64,000 bases of DNA from Arbacia lixula (Eukaryota > Echinodermata > Echinoidea > Arbacioida > Arbaciidae). Below the pieces are notes generated by a model. The model saw only the letters and a program-made list of their open reading frames with translations. It made no database searches and was not told where the DNA came from. The position numbers were made by a program, and so were the translations under genes. This document shows positions 12,901 through 27,900 of the stretch, one piece after another. The stretch is taken from positions 1,522,115-1,586,114 of the forward strand of contig OZ022595.1 in NCBI GenBank assembly GCA_963669155.1, given 5' to 3'. The first letter of the stretch is position 1. The number at the start of each line of letters is the position of its first letter.

Positions 12901-15900
12901 TTTCATTTCATTCATAAAGGCTTTTCATGACCTTGGTGTGTGTGAGCTTCAGCGTGTGTTTCTACAGGAATCGGTTATGGTTGATTAATTATGCCATATG
13001 AGGGCGAAAACATAGTTTTTCACAGATGCGCTTTTGTAATTGTTGGAAACTCTTTTTTTATTTGCATTGCTGAGGCTAATTAGGTCTGAGTCATGGAGTA
13101 TTTTGTACTGGTCCATTTTTGTCTACCATCTTCTGGATGGTGCATCTGATACACCCCCTGCCAGGGGTAGGAAGGAGAAGAATGGGGGATGTACAGATTA
13201 AGGGGGTAGACAGCTCCCATGGGGGTATATACCTGTGATTTCCATGAAGATAGCAAGTTGTTGTCATGACGTGTAATATGCCCCATTTGACTTCCCGGTG
13301 GCTGAGGATGTTGGGGACATATGGACAGACAACCCGACCAGGATGATTCTATAGCTGATGTATTGGGGATACATAGAGATTTAGGGAAACCCCTTTGCCT
13401 CTGTGCTGAAATGTGAAACAAACTGATTAGGTTAATAGGATAATTTTTAAAGGAAACTTGTTGAGCCCCCAACCGCCATTTATCAATTAGATTTTAATGT
13501 TATTAAAAAAAAATGATTTCATTCCAATAAAAACTCCTCCCTAGTGTCTCTCACAAAAAACAAGGAAGAGTTAGGAGACATGTATTAAATGAAATAGTCC
13601 CCCCTCCCTGGGTGTAGACCTACATGTTCATCTTCATGTAAAAAGTCAATCTATAGGTTTGTTACCATGATAATCCCCTTTTTTTTTTTGGGGGGGGGGC
13701 AGAATCTTGTTGAGGGACCAGCACCCACTTTTCTCTATACCCTATTAATCCAATCATCACTCCTTGTGAGTCTGAGAGATGGGGGAGTTGTCTTTTTTTT
13801 TGTTGTCTTTTTATCTTTTTCTTTGGGGGGGGGGGGGGGGGAAGGGTCATAATCTCTTTCAAGCCCAATGCCCACTTTGGTGTAGTTTCTTTTTAAAAAC
13901 CCAAATCCAATCAACACTCCCCTGTGGGTCACGCTAGGAGTGGGAGAGTCAGGGGATGTTTGGATTAGGGGTGCAGACATGCCCCGCAGGGCTGGAGCTG
14001 TTATGGTCAGATAGGACTAGACCAGGCTTTATGCCCATTCATGCTCATCCTCATTATCTGCAGCGTTACCCTGACATTGACTGGCTGATTGATACATGTC
14101 TCGCATCAAGAAATGCCTGCTAAATCCTCCCAAAGTCTAAATAACACTTCTTAGAATTGTTGCTCATTTATGCTCATAGTTACCATTAGTTACAAATTGT
14201 TTGAAAGACATGCATAAAATGTGCATACATAATGACAATATTCTAGTGAAAATTGATACTGGTTTGTCTTGCTTGAAGAAGAACCCACCAGTCACAAGAA
14301 CATGTAAATAACACAACATTCTACATGACAGCCAAACTCTTAAAAGTAAAGCTTGAATTTGTCAAATCTTATAGCAAAGATTAATTGTGCTTATGCTCTC
14401 TGACACTGATATAGTATTTCTGTGGGCATATTTTAGCAATTTAGAAGAAGTTGAAATTCCTCTCCGCAACTACCCCTTTTGAATGTTCAATGTGTATTTG
14501 TGAAAAAGTTATACGTATGTAAAAGCTCGTGCGGAAAAGCAGATGAGCTGAGGAAATCAGTTTGGCCAAGATTCTGCTCCTCAACATAAAAGTTATGTCA
14601 TTTGCCAAGAATAACAGGGAAGTCGTTCTAAGTTTTCTTGTTATTATTGGCATGAGACCTCAAGACTTTTGTTTCAGTTTCTGCATCTCCCTGAGATAAA
14701 ATAGATCTGCAGGAAGAAGGAGTGACTGATGTAGATTCAGTTTGACTTTTAACATGATCTTTTATGTATTGCAAATATTTTTGTAACATAGATCTCTGTT
14801 TGTTTCTATTCCTCTCTCCTTGTGCCTTGTTTGTCAACCTGCTTGTTTGTATTTCCCTCTTGCTTGTTGTTTTCCTCCTCCGTCCTCTCACTTCCCCTCG
14901 CTCTGTCTCCTGCAAATCTCTCTCATGCACATTCTCTTTCGTTTAATATCTTTCTGTGTTCCGCTGTGTTCCGCACCTTCAACTCATCTTGCTATCTGTC
15001 TTAAATCTAATTCTGTGGGTGGATGAGGACATATTGATCCTCTCCTTTTTCCCTGGCAATTTCTCTCTCCCTCTTTCTTCCCATCTCACCCCTTCTCTCT
15101 CTCGTTCGCCCTCTCTCTGTCTCCCTTTCTCTTGTTTGATGTAGGTACCTCTATCCCTGTCTTCATCTATTTCCCTCTCTCACCCTTTGCCTCTGTCCTC
15201 CATCTTAATCTCCCTCTCTGTCTCACTCTTTCTTCGCATCTTAACCTCTCCCTCCCCTCTCTCTCTCTCTCTCTCTCTCTGTCCCTCTCTGTCCCTCTCT
15301 CTGTCTCCCTCTCTCTCTGTCCCTCTCTCTCTCTCTGTCCCTCTCTCTCTCTCTGTCCCTTTCTCTGTCCCTCTATCCCTTTTTCTCTTTTGATGTAAGT
15401 ACCTCAATGTCTGTCTCCATCTCTTTTCCTCTGTCACTCTTGGCCTATCTCTGTACATCTCCATCTTCATCTCCCTTTGTCTCTCCAGATCTTGTTCCAT
15501 CACATTTCATCTTGATCTCTCTCCCTCTCAATATCTCCATCTCTATCTACCCTTCCTTAAGCAATCCTCATCTCTTTCTTTTTTTTTTATCCATTCTTCC
15601 TTTCTTACTCAAATTCTCTCCCCATTCTCTCCCTCTCCTCTCCCCTTTCTCCTCTTTTCATCTGTCTCATTCTCTTTCATATCTCCCCCCTCTTACCCTT
15701 TAACCCTTGATCAGCATCTCTGTACCTCTCCCCCCTCTCTCTCTCTCCATATTGTTTCTTTTTCTCCATCTTTCCCCTTGCTACCTCCCTTTCATTGTCT
15801 CTCCTTCTCTCTCACTCCATTTCCTCTCCTTTACCCTCTCTGTCCCTCTACTCTCCTTTCTCTTCATGTCTCTATTCTCATTTGCTTACGGTAAGATTTT

Positions 15901-18900
15901 CTGGCTTCACGAACCCTTGTCTATAAGGATTTTGAAGTTTATTTGTAGCTTGACGTCTTGACGTCCCTACAGCAGATTATGCAGGAGTCGCGCCGCTTAG
16001 TATATGAGTGGAAAAAGCCTAGCCCGCAATTTTGTGGGTTCAGTAAAGAACAGGCTGAGACATTTCTAGACTTCGGTACATATGTTTTCATGTTTTGCAT
16101 CTTGATGAAATGGAATAAATTAGTTGAAATGAATTATATATTCTTAATATCATTCTCTCCTTTCTTTCTTCTCCATCTCTCCCCTCCTCCCCCTCCTCAG
16201 GTCTGATCCACGTGGGAGACAAGGTGCAGGAGGTGAACGGGATCCCCGTGAAAGGCCGCGACCCGCAGGATGTGACCAATTTCTTGGTGAGTGTCTGATC
16301 ACAAAAGATAGAGGGCTCTGTCACCGGATGGAGGCTTTACTCAACCCTGACAACTCGGAATACAAACAATGTAGCAGCCAGTCCTGCCATTGGGGAGGGG
16401 AGTGGGATGATGCAGCTCCTTCTTAGATATATGGAGAACTTAAAGTTGACTGTCCATCTTTCTCTCGCATGCACTCTAAGAAATGTACCTAGATTTCTCC
16501 CAGCATGCAACAACCATTTTCTAATCTTCCTGCCCTTCTCATGCTTTCTCTGTGATTCATCATGAGACGAGTCCAAGGACAACATTTGTATTGCTTTATT
16601 ACAAATTTCAATGTTTTCATTCAGCAAGGGTTGACTGTTGTATTGCTCCTTTAAATTAAAGGGGAGGTCAATTCAACATCCATGGGTACATGAAACATGT
16701 GCTGATCTAAATATTGATACACTCAGTGTGCAGACGAAGTGGAGGGAGTTTAAAATCAAGCCCGTCTGCTGGAGAATGGACACTTTGTTCGAGCAATCTG
16801 AAAGTAGACAGATAACCGTCAAGTTCATCTCCTGCTTGTCCAGTGGAGGGGGAGAAGAGGAGACTTGCTCTTCCTACTGCTTTAATAGAAATGTTGTACA
16901 GTCTTGAACCCAACCTACACAGCGCCTTCCTCCATCATACAAAGCTTCCTCAAGCTGTGTCTCTATCTTCAATTCCTCCTCCGTATTTGCGGACTGATGC
17001 ATTCGTCCATGTCTCTTCCAAAATTTTGAAAGTGTCTTTCCACTCTAAAAATATATAGCGTTTGGATGAGCAGAAGCATTTTTAGAGATTGTAATTCGAA
17101 TATAACCATGCAAGATGATGTGATTGAAATAGGATGAGGGCTACCTGTTTTGGGGAAGGATGAGGATAATGTAGAAATGTATTCATATTTAAAACATCAT
17201 GGTTGTAGTGGTCATGACAATATGGGAATACTGGTAGGTTTGTGTAGACTATGTAAGCTGCCCATGTCCCGATATATCTCACAGAAAAATAAGAAGATAC
17301 AATTGTAGATAGGTAAACAGATGAATAATAATGTATGGAGCTGATTGCATTTGATTGCAATCACTGTGCATTTCATCTCAGGCTCCACTGTATATCCCAA
17401 TAAATTGTTCCAAATAGACAAGAATAAAACTAGACAAGGTAGATTAAAACAAATTCCATTCTCCACTTTTGAGGTTACGCCAATATACGATGATGTTACA
17501 TTAAATATTTACAAATAATGGGCTTGGAAAAATTCTATAAACTTCATGAAATTCTATAAATATAAACAAATTTTTCGATTTTAGATTTAGAGTTTTAGAT
17601 TGATAAGAAAGCAGTTGTATTGATCGTGACAAGAAAGGACTGGGTGTGTGTGTGAGAGCATCCATGGCGTAAGCGACTCACGTCCCGATAAATTACCTGT
17701 GGTGTGCGTTTTCGTTCCCCGGGGGCAAAACATCAAAGTCTGCGCACTCCCAGCGGGCTGTAGCCGACCGGCGTTCTCGAACATCGTTCCAGATTGCGCG
17801 TCCTGTTTGGCGCAACCCGAAGACAGCGAATTCCTGGCGGACTCGTGGTTAGTATCTCTCTCTCCAAACAATGAGGTCGTTGGATACATGTGTCGATGCC
17901 AGGAGTAGTCTCCTCATACAGGCTTTCTGCACTCTGCATTTGACATTGCTTCGTCGGGGAAGACTTGCAGGGATGCTCATTTTGTTGCAAGAGTATGTTT
18001 ACCTCTCATTTCATGTCCCAGGCTTTCCTTTGGTATGAGATTGTTAGCTTTAACCCATTGAGACAATGAAAGATAAACATTAACATCAGGCAACTACAGT
18101 ATGCTCATAGCAAGTAAAATGCTCATCAGTGCGCTGAGTGATTTTCAGGTCTTCGATGTCATTCCATGTATCACACTTTTTAGCATTTCTCCGTCTTGGT
18201 TTTGGAGATATATCTCGATCAAGTCGCGGAGACGATGCCTTTGTAAGAGCACAAGCCACGATAAGTCTCCCATCCTGAGTCTCCACACCGTCTCTGCCAA
18301 TGAGATTCCAAGGTGAAGGAGTCTGGGATTAGAGACTAGACATGAGTGCAAATCATGTGGCTTTGATACCAATCATAGCTGGTTAGGTTTAGTCTGATTT
18401 TCAGCCTCAAAGTTTCCTTCCTGATGCTGCATCAGATATTCCAAGGCGGAGTTGGAAAATGGTGTGGAAGTGAAGACTAGATGTGGGTATGAGTCCTATG
18501 TCTCTGATACCAATAATAGGAAGTGGGACTAGTCTGTCTTTCAGCCTTCCTGGTGTTGCATTAGAGATTCCTAATCAGAGAAAGAAAGTGGTATGGAAGC
18601 GAAGACTAGTCGTGGATGTGAATTCTGTGTCTTTAATACCAATCGTAGCTGGTAATGGGAGTCTGTCTTTCATCCTTCCTCATGCTGCTTCAGACATTCC
18701 GGGTCGTAGTAGGAAAATGGTGTGGAAGCGAAGACTATTTGTGGATGTGAATCCCACGTCTTTGAAACCTATCGTAACTGGTTAGGGATAGTCTAACTTT
18801 CAGCCTACGTGATGTTGCTTTAGCGATTACAAGTCAGAGGAAGAAAGTGGTATGGAAGCAAAGACTAGTCGTGGGTGTGAATCCCACGTCTTTGATACCA

Positions 18901-21900
18901 ATCGTAGCTGTGATTCATTAGCCTAACAAGGGGAAGGGGGCCAAGGAGGAAGAGCAGGTGTTTACGATGGGATAGGGTTGCGGGCTACAGCTATCTTGGG
19001 ACCTCTCTGAGTCTCACAACATCCCTTGTTGTGCTTTAATGGACAGCATCCTCCCCGCCCCTTTATTAAAGGGACGCCCCTCCGCCAGGAGGGGTTGATT
19101 TTAATCCAGATTAATTGGTAGAAATATGCGGAGAATGGTCCATTTGGGATACGTATGAGTGTAGACAAACACCTGTGTATGATCAGGATTTGTCTCTCAG
19201 ATAGATTAGTCATATGGATGCATTTGTGCTTCGAGTGGAGGCGGTTTATTTAAAGCCATGGTAATTGGCAGAAATATGTGTTTATTTTATTTTTATATAG
19301 TAATTCACCTTATTTTACTAGGGTAATTTTATCAGTGAGCAAATCATTGTTCTCCCTGGGGGCCCTGGATAGATCAAACAAAAAACCTTACATGGACAAT
19401 CAGAATAATCATAATGTAGGATAATGGTCCATTCGGGATGTGCCTTGATGTAGAAAATTACCTACGCATGATCACGACGTGATTCTTAGACTGCTAAATT
19501 AAAGGGTTGGATTTGTGCTGAGGGAAGACAAATGAATTGCAGAATGAATCAGATTAATTTAAACAGAAAGGATCATGGAATATTTGGAAAAGGAAGAGGA
19601 ATAAGAAGTTGAAAGAGAATAAGAAGGAGGAAAAGTATATGAAAAAGAAAAAAAAAGAATGATGTAAATTCAAAGGATATTGGAAAAGAAGGAAAACAGA
19701 ATTATGAGTGGAGAACTGCAAGAATTTCTGAGAGATGATACCAGGAGATATGTTGACAAAAATGTGAAAACTAAGGAAAGTAATCTAAACACTTTATTTT
19801 GCTCTTTTCCAGTCTTGAAAAATACTGACATTTATAGATTTCCTGTACATGAATGGTGTCACCTCTTCTTGTGCCTGTGCCAATATCCTGAAAATGTTTG
19901 ATTTCCCTCTTGGAAACATTTCAGGAAATCCGACTGGGATGTGTCAAATCATGGGCACTGCTTTTGTATTGTTGGAGGTGGCATTTATAGTAGCTACAGA
20001 TGATGGATGGATAGAAAGAGATGTAGACGGCAAAGGGAAAAATGAGAGTTTAATGAAATTGAAGACTGAGGAGGTTAATGGAGAATTGAGAAGAAGAAGA
20101 AGGAGAAGAGAGATGAAATGAAAGAAAGAGGAGGAGGAGGAGGAGGAGGAGGAGGAGGAGGAGGAGGAGGAGGAGGAGGAGGAGGAGGAGGAGGAGGAGG
20201 AGGAGGAGGAGGAGGAGGAGGAGGAGGAGGAGGAGGAGGAGGAGGAGGAGGAGGAGGAGGAGGAGGAGGAGGAGGAGGAGGAGGAGGAGGAGGAGGAGGA
20301 GGAGGAGGAGGAGGAGGAGGAGGAGGAGGAGGAGGAGGAGGAGGAGGAGGGGGGGAGGAAGAAGAGGAGGAGGAGGAGGAGAAGAAGAAGAAGAAGAAGA
20401 AGAAGAAGAAGAAGAAGAAGAAGAAGAAGAAGAAGAAGAAGAAGAAGAAGAAGAAGAAGAAGAAGAAGGAGAAGGAGAAGGAGAAGGAGAAGGAGAAGGA
20501 GAAGGAGAAGGAGAAGGAGAAGGAGAAGGAGAAGGAGAAGGAGAAGGAGAAGGAGGAGGAGAAGAAGAGTAAAAGAAGAAAGAAAAGACAAAAGAAAGAA
20601 GAAGAAGAATGAGAAGGAAGGAGAGGAGGAGGAGGAGAAGAAGAAGGAAATGATTAAGAAGAAAGAGAAGAAGTCAAATTCATAGAAAGAACAAGAAAAA
20701 AGGCCTTCTGATTCATCTCAAACGAACTTGGCTCAAAGGATGGGTCAAATCAAGAAGCAAACAATTGTACCGTCGAAAGCTTCCCTCTCTAAAGTACAAA
20801 CCAACGCTAAGTCGTAGACACCCTTGGCAGGTCTTAATACTCACCGCGTCAAGCTGCAGTTTTTCTTGGCTCCTCACGGTCTTAATTTTCTCTCTTTTGA
20901 ATCCCGATGGGAATTTTCATCTTGTACTTTTGATTCGGCGGTATTATGCTTTTAATTCCCCCAGAGCAGCTGTCTAAAGCAAATTTGGACTGAAATAGAC
21001 TTTTCAGTGATGAAGTAGCAATGAGTGGATTAATGCGCTGGAATCGAAGTGCCTTAGAGAGTGCAGCCAAAGAGAGTCATTTTTAAAGCACTTGTAATCC
21101 TCCTTACGAAGTTAAGCAGGTAGAATTTGATTATTAATGTCTTGGCAGGCCTTGCTGATTATCTAGGAGTACAAGGTATCTTAACCCTTTGCCTGCCAGA
21201 TAAAATGCTGTTCTCTAGGATATTAATGTGTATTAATGGTGAAATAATCGACATGGGGCAGGTTAAGGGTTAATGCAGCTTCCCATCATTCAAGGTTAAC
21301 TCTCTTTTGGTGCATGTCAGAAAGGAAACATTTGCTAGGAGTTACTCAGACATTTCATTTCCTATCCAGTAGTTTTCTTGAGACTACCCAACCCGAAATA
21401 GATCAGATTGCGCTGTATGTTAATCAAAGTGGAATACTTCAAGATGATTTAATCAGAGACAATATTAGTATCTGTCCAACTTTTGTTTAACTTCGTTTAT
21501 TAGATCAGATTACGGTTCATGTTAATTAAAGTGGAATACTGCAAGATAATTAATTTAGAGACAATATCAGTATCAGTCCAATTTCGCTTGAGACTTACTG
21601 AAAAAGATCAGATCTCACTATAGTAATCAAGTGGAATACTTCAAGGTAATTTAATCAGAGACAGTATTATTGTCTATCCAAATTTTTCTGTGATATCTCC
21701 TTAAAGCTATAACAATGACAGAAAGATATATCTGGAAAGAGAGTACCACTATCTTGTTTATTAATTAGTAAACATAAATCTTGTGTTACAGTTGAGAGTA
21801 TATTTTAGGAGATGCTGTACAATGATACTAGGGATGAGCTTACCCCATGCAACTTGCACATACATAAGTATTCCCACCAATCATATAGATTTGTAGATAA

Positions 21901-24900
21901 TCATTTTGTCTGGCATAAGACGACTCAAGTCTCAAGTTTAATCACATATTCCTTTCCACTCAAGGTCATCATTTTCCCAGCGATTGCAAAGTTGGACTAT
22001 ATTGATTGAGTAATGATTGAGGGGATCAAAAAGTTAATTTTGAGGGAAAGAAAACTGATATTCTGCATAGATTTTGCTTGTAGCGGGGAAGCGGTTTATG
22101 GGCGGCTTTCATCAGAGAAGGTAATGGAAGGAGGAGACGGAGGAGGGGGTTCGTTATTGGATAATTGGAGATATTGGTATTGACTGACACTGCACTGCAG
22201 TTACAGTATGAGGTAAGGGTGGGGTAGGGATTGAGAGAGGAAGGATACATACATGTAGAGAGGGAGGGTGTAGAAGGAGAAGAAGGACAGAGTTATTAGA
22301 GTTATTGGTATTAACCAGGGGGGGGGGGGGGTGGTGGGTTGGTGTGTAAGGGTGGGGTAGGGATTGAGAGAGGAAGGATACATACATGTAGAGAGGGAGG
22401 GTGTAGAAGGAGAAGAAGGACAGAGTTATTAGAGTTATTGGTATTAACCAGGGGGGGGGGGGGGTGTAAGGGTGGGGTGGGGATTGAGAGAGGAAGGATA
22501 CATACATGTAGAGAGGGAAGGGGGAGGGGCGGGGGGGGGGGGGGGTGGAGTGTTGGGGAGGGGGGAGGTGTAGAGGGAGAAGAAGGGCATGTATAATAAT
22601 CAGAGTTATTGGTATTAACCAAGGGGGGGGGGGGGGGGGTAAGGAATGGTGAGAGAATCATTGGAGTACTGGTTAAAGGATACATATGTATGTATAGTGA
22701 GGGGGGAGTAGAAGGTGGGAAGAAGTCTAAATGGAGAAAAGAGAGAGAGATGGAGACACAGAGGGAGACAGATAGACAGAAGAACACAAGAGAGTCAGAG
22801 AGATACAATGAAATATATATTGTCAGGGGGTGTAAAATATTGGAGGGAAAGAAAGAAAGAGTACAGTTAGAAATGTAAAATGTAAAGCGTTCTAAGCCTA
22901 TGATAGAAATTCTGACCTAAAATATGGACTCAAATGATTATTGCAAGGGGAAATATCTATCTTGGTGTATTTCTTGTCCAGTACAAATCCTCCTCTTGGT
23001 CCCGATCTCTTTCACGCACATTATATAAAGTTGCAAACCATGCTGTATGTATATGGTGTGTACAGGATTTCACCTGAATTACATTCCTATTGCTGCCCTA
23101 TGTCATAGTGGAAAGAGAATTACTCAATTCCTGGTCACATGTTTTGCCGACGGGCCGAAGATTTATCAGAAATATCCAGCAAATTACTCCAGGGGAGGGA
23201 ACTCCACTTTTCTCATAAAGAGGGAGGAGGGAGGAAAAGGCGATGGTCATATTATGCGAGCATCCATCAATAAAAAAAAAGGTGCGTGGATGCACCCTAC
23301 GTAGGATGATGGGTTGGCTCCAACACATGTTTTATGTCGCTTCGCACCCATGCAATTTCCTGCAATTTGCCAAGTTGTCCGTCAATCGTTGATGGCTGGG
23401 GGGTGATGGGTAGGGTCAGGCTTGGACAGTCGTTGGGTGGATTTGATGTCCTACGGACAGACGGACGGGGTCATTGCTCATGTAACATTTTGTTAGGGGG
23501 GCACATGGGGTGATGTAGGAGGGGGAGGGGGGGATAGAAGGGGTGTAGGGTCGGGTTGGACCTGCCTAAGTGGATTCCATGTCAGAAGGATGGGGTCATT
23601 GTTCATGTAGTAGTTTGCCAGGGGTGGACATAGGGGGATGTGTAGGACGGCTGTATATTGGGGAGGGGGAGAGGGAGAAGGAGTGTAGGGTCAGGCTTGG
23701 ACTGTTGTTGGGTGGATTTGTTGTCGGAAGGACAGTTGGGGTCATTGCTCATGTAACTGTTTGTCAGGGGGTCTGGCACATGGGGTGATGTGTAGGTGGG
23801 GGAGAGGGGGTATAGGGTCCAGTCGTTTGGTGGATTCGATGTTAGACGGATGGACGGACGGATGGGGTCATTGCTGATGTAACAGTTTGCAGGGGGGCAC
23901 GTAAAGTGATGACTGGGAGGGGGAGAGGGAGAACAGGAGTGGGTGAGGTGTGGACCAATTTTGGGTAGATTGTTACAGGATATACCTCACAATCCAGTCT
24001 ATGGATAAAACAAGCCCTGGTTTCTACCAAAAACATTGACAACTTATTTGTGCAGGAAAGTTGTATCTCTCTGAGATATTATTAGTGGCTGCAGCTCAAC
24101 GACCTACGTAAGCATTCTAGATATAAACCAGTAATATTTCCAACAATCATCAGACCAGAGCTATCAGTAATGCATCAGATAAATAGTTCTACAAAAGTTT
24201 TGACATTCCTAACTGGACCAGGGCTCACAAAGTCCGAAATATAAATGTGAGCAACAGATCAAAAATATTGACAACTTGTTTGTGCAGGAGAGTTGTACTG
24301 TACCTCTCTGTGATATTGTTAGTAACTACAGCTCAACAAACGACCTAGATACATGTACATCTATGCATTCCAGATATAGCCCAATAATATTTCCAACGAC
24401 CATCCGACCATGTGCTTCTCTGCCTATCTGTGGCCATGCTGATGACCTTTGTATCTGGCTGCATGCAGCAAAGCTTCCCAGTCAGCAAACTCCAGTCTGC
24501 ACTCACTAATTCACTCTCTTATTTAGATGTCGATCCCCCAAAACCTCCTCTGGCCATTCCTGTATTATATTTCAGTTTGAGTGAGTTGTGTAGATGGCAG
24601 ATATCAAGCACCATACAGTGACCTACATGTAAGAAGCTCATTTTGATAAGGTGCTAGTCCCTCAATAGGGCAAACACACAGTCATGTACTTATTTATATG
24701 TGGAGGCTGCTTTTAAACCTGCGGTCGTGAAATAAACACCCTGAAATATGTTTTGCCTTATGCTAACTTTTTTTCTGATTCTTTTGAAAAATCATTACAC
24801 ATTACATGTACTTCAAATTGTGTTGAATCCAGCTGAAATTTTCACATCAAAAAGTTAAGTATTTCATTTTTGTAAAGCAGGTTTTGTGACATTTTATCAA

Positions 24901-27900
24901 TTGTCATTCTTGTAATAATCCTTGAAATATTTAATGAGGTTTTCACATACACCTGTATGGACAAATTTGGACCTCAATATTTGTGTGTATCAGGTTATTA
25001 ATCCAGAATACAACAATGACATTGCACACCACCATGTCTGGCCAGAAGGTGTTTTGTACTAGAATGTTCATGCATTACATCTGTTAATAATATATGTAAT
25101 GGCAGTTGCTAGTTGATTCATACACTACAGCTCAAAGGAATTGGCATAGGGAAAGGGAAAGGGAAGAAAGGGAAGGAGCCCCAGGTTTAAACCGCAGTAT
25201 ATTTTGTCCAGTTTAGCATGAAGCATGATGCTTTTTAGGCTAATGCATCGTGTTTCATGCTGAACTGGACAAAATATACAGCGGTTTAAAACTGCGGCTC
25301 CTTCCCTTTCTTCCCTGTCCCTTTCCCTATGCCAATTTATTTGAGCTGGAGTGTAGGTGTGATGCACAATAGTACATAGAATGGTTAATGTGTTCAAAGT
25401 GGATTCACTGCCTTCAAACCAAGACAAATGAGACAAGCAAGTTCAAGATATTGAGAATTTAGACTATTGGCACAAAACTCCAAGCAATGACACATGCAGA
25501 TCTCTAGTGCTCAGCAGCAAAGTGATCTGAGAACCTGTTGATAACGAGCACATCATGTCGAACACTCAAATATCACTCACTAAGAATCTGGATTCCGTCA
25601 CCTTCCTATCAATAATTTTGAAAGTTGTCAACGAGTGGTAATCTGAACTTTTCCACTGAATACTTACACTTGCAGAAATGTGCAAATCAGCAAAATTTGT
25701 GCTTTGTCATTCATTTTTCCAGTCTCACTAGGGAAAATTATACTTCTAGTATTATTACTACTCCTTCTACTGTTCATGCTGCTGCTAATACTAATGATAA
25801 TGCTACTACTACTCCTCCTGATACTGCTATTACTAATATACTTCTGCTGCCTCTACCACTTCTACTACCGGTACTACTTCTCCCACTTCCTTTAATTCCA
25901 CATTCTTCTACTTCTTTTACTTCTTCTTTTACTTCTTCTTCTACTTCTTCTATTTCTTCTTCTACCTCTACTTCTATTACTAGCATCATTACTACTACTA
26001 TTACTATAAGGAATTATACTTACATAATAGTGTAAGTTTCATATAGTAGGTACATGTAGGGTGGATTTCTCATAGAGATACCAAATCAAAAGTCTAAACT
26101 TGGGTGTAAGTCAGCTAAATGGGCTGTAACCTTGCATATTAAGATATCCCTCTTTCATGTGGTATGGACACAATACTACAGTTACTGCTAAGAGATGAAC
26201 ATAATCACATGTCATATTGTGGTAGCATACTTAGTACATAGCAGTTAATATGTGAGGTAGGATTGAAGCCAAGATAACACTAACTAAATTAAAGCTGGGG
26301 TGAGAGTTGTCTTTGTCTCCAGAAACCACTTGAGGTCATAATTAACTGAAGCACCTTCATCTGTGGAATGTCTGTCTGTACATGCGACACCTGTCAGCTG
26401 AGGCGTGAACAGAATCATTAACTACCCATCCCATCGCTCCTCTCACTGTGGAGAGAGTGGGGGAGAGAGACAATTAAATGGCTATTAAGTTTATAATCTA
26501 ATACTACTGGAGGAGGATGTGATGGTGAATGGGAATTAAGAAGAATTAAGAGAGAAGGATTTCCCCAGAGGGTGGACGGGAGGAGACCAATGATTAAACA
26601 GCCTTTATATTTCTACTGCCAATGAGTATACAGTGCGTGGATGATAACACTGTGAAGCCTTGTACATACATACCATGATGCTGCAATTATACTCCAGATG
26701 CACATCGGAAAGCAAATTTCCAGCAAGAATCAGCATTCATATACATCATAGAATCGTAATATTGGGGTATTTTTATTTTTAATAAAGTCCCTGGCTAGAG
26801 CGTACATACGATGATGTACTCCTCCAAGTAATTGTGATGAGCAAATCTCATCCCAGAAGCTGCAACATTTATGGCTATTTTGCTGATGAAAGGTAATTAA
26901 GAGGGAGGTATTTCCCCAGAGGGTGGAGGAGATTAGAGATTAAACAGCCTTTAGCTGCCACTGTTATTGAGTATAAGTGTTTGTGTGATAAAACATTCAC
27001 AATCAAATACAACAAATATATGGTGTAGGGCTCTGACTTTATATCAAGTATCAAAAATGATAAAAGATGCTTCACATGAAAGAACTTGAAATACTGCACA
27101 AGATGAATCAATGTTTGTCGTGAAGTGATATATATTACCTTCGTAATGATATTTCAAAGCACAATATACGTCCAATGATCACTTAATCTTGAAAATGGCA
27201 ATGCACTGAAAATGTTGGAACAATTATTGCTCTAGATTGTAGTGTTTCTGATGTTTTGTTAATTTACAATCAATTGTGATCGCTCTTCTTTAAGATAACA
27301 ATCTGATTTAAGAAAAAAGTGTTACCAATTTGAGAGCCAAATAGTGAATAGCTTTGCTCTAAAAAGGCCTTAGTCCATCATGAGTAGTGCACCATTCATA
27401 AACCATAATGCCGCAATATCACTGATGCTCCTTGGTAAATACATATAAGTTTCCAGCGAGGCTGTTAAAACATCGTTCATATACACCAAAGAGCCATAAT
27501 ATTGCAGCATTTTTCATTAAGTTGACACAATGATGACATATTCCTCCAAGCAATACGAATATTGCAATTAGTGAATTACCTCCCGGAAGCCGCATTATTT
27601 ATGGCTATTTTCTGGACGCAGTTTATGAGTTTTGCAAATTAGCAGGGAAATAGCCGTAGGAAAGGAGGAAGCAAATACCGCATTATTTGAGCATTACATG
27701 CAGCTATTGGTCAGATGATGGAAAAATTGCAGTGTTTTGCAGATAAAGAGGTATAAATAAAAGGGTTTTAGCGCATGTACATATCAATGTTTACATGCTT
27801 AATGAGATTTTGGTGGATGAATTATAAACAACAGTCTTTGCTCACTTTAAACGCTGATTTAAAAGACTGAGTAGGCGCTGTCCATTTATTCTTCATGAAA

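Larger units (their letters stand above)
8339..16200 (+). other. MAGUK intron 2
   Basis: Mostly AT-rich non-coding DNA with GGA-rich sequence (9190-9300), an AT-rich tandem array (9590-9826), A/G-rich sequence (10600-10910), a G-run duplication (13560-13990), long CT tracts (15052-15860) and a dispersed repeat at its 3' end. The stretch 11040-11400 is GC-richer and repeat-free. Confidence 0.7.

Noticed and set aside
15132-15961. Several Ser/Leu-rich frames
   Set aside because: They come from CT repeats in MAGUK intron 2.
17648-17908. 86-codon frame in a CpG-bearing block
   Set aside because: The Cys-rich peptide has no recognisable domain and no acceptor of suitable phase; the MAGUK reading frame is complete without it.
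20118-20612. Long Gly/Glu/Lys frame on + and Leu/Ser frame on -
   Set aside because: These are translations of AGG, GAA and GGAGAA microsatellites and not genes.
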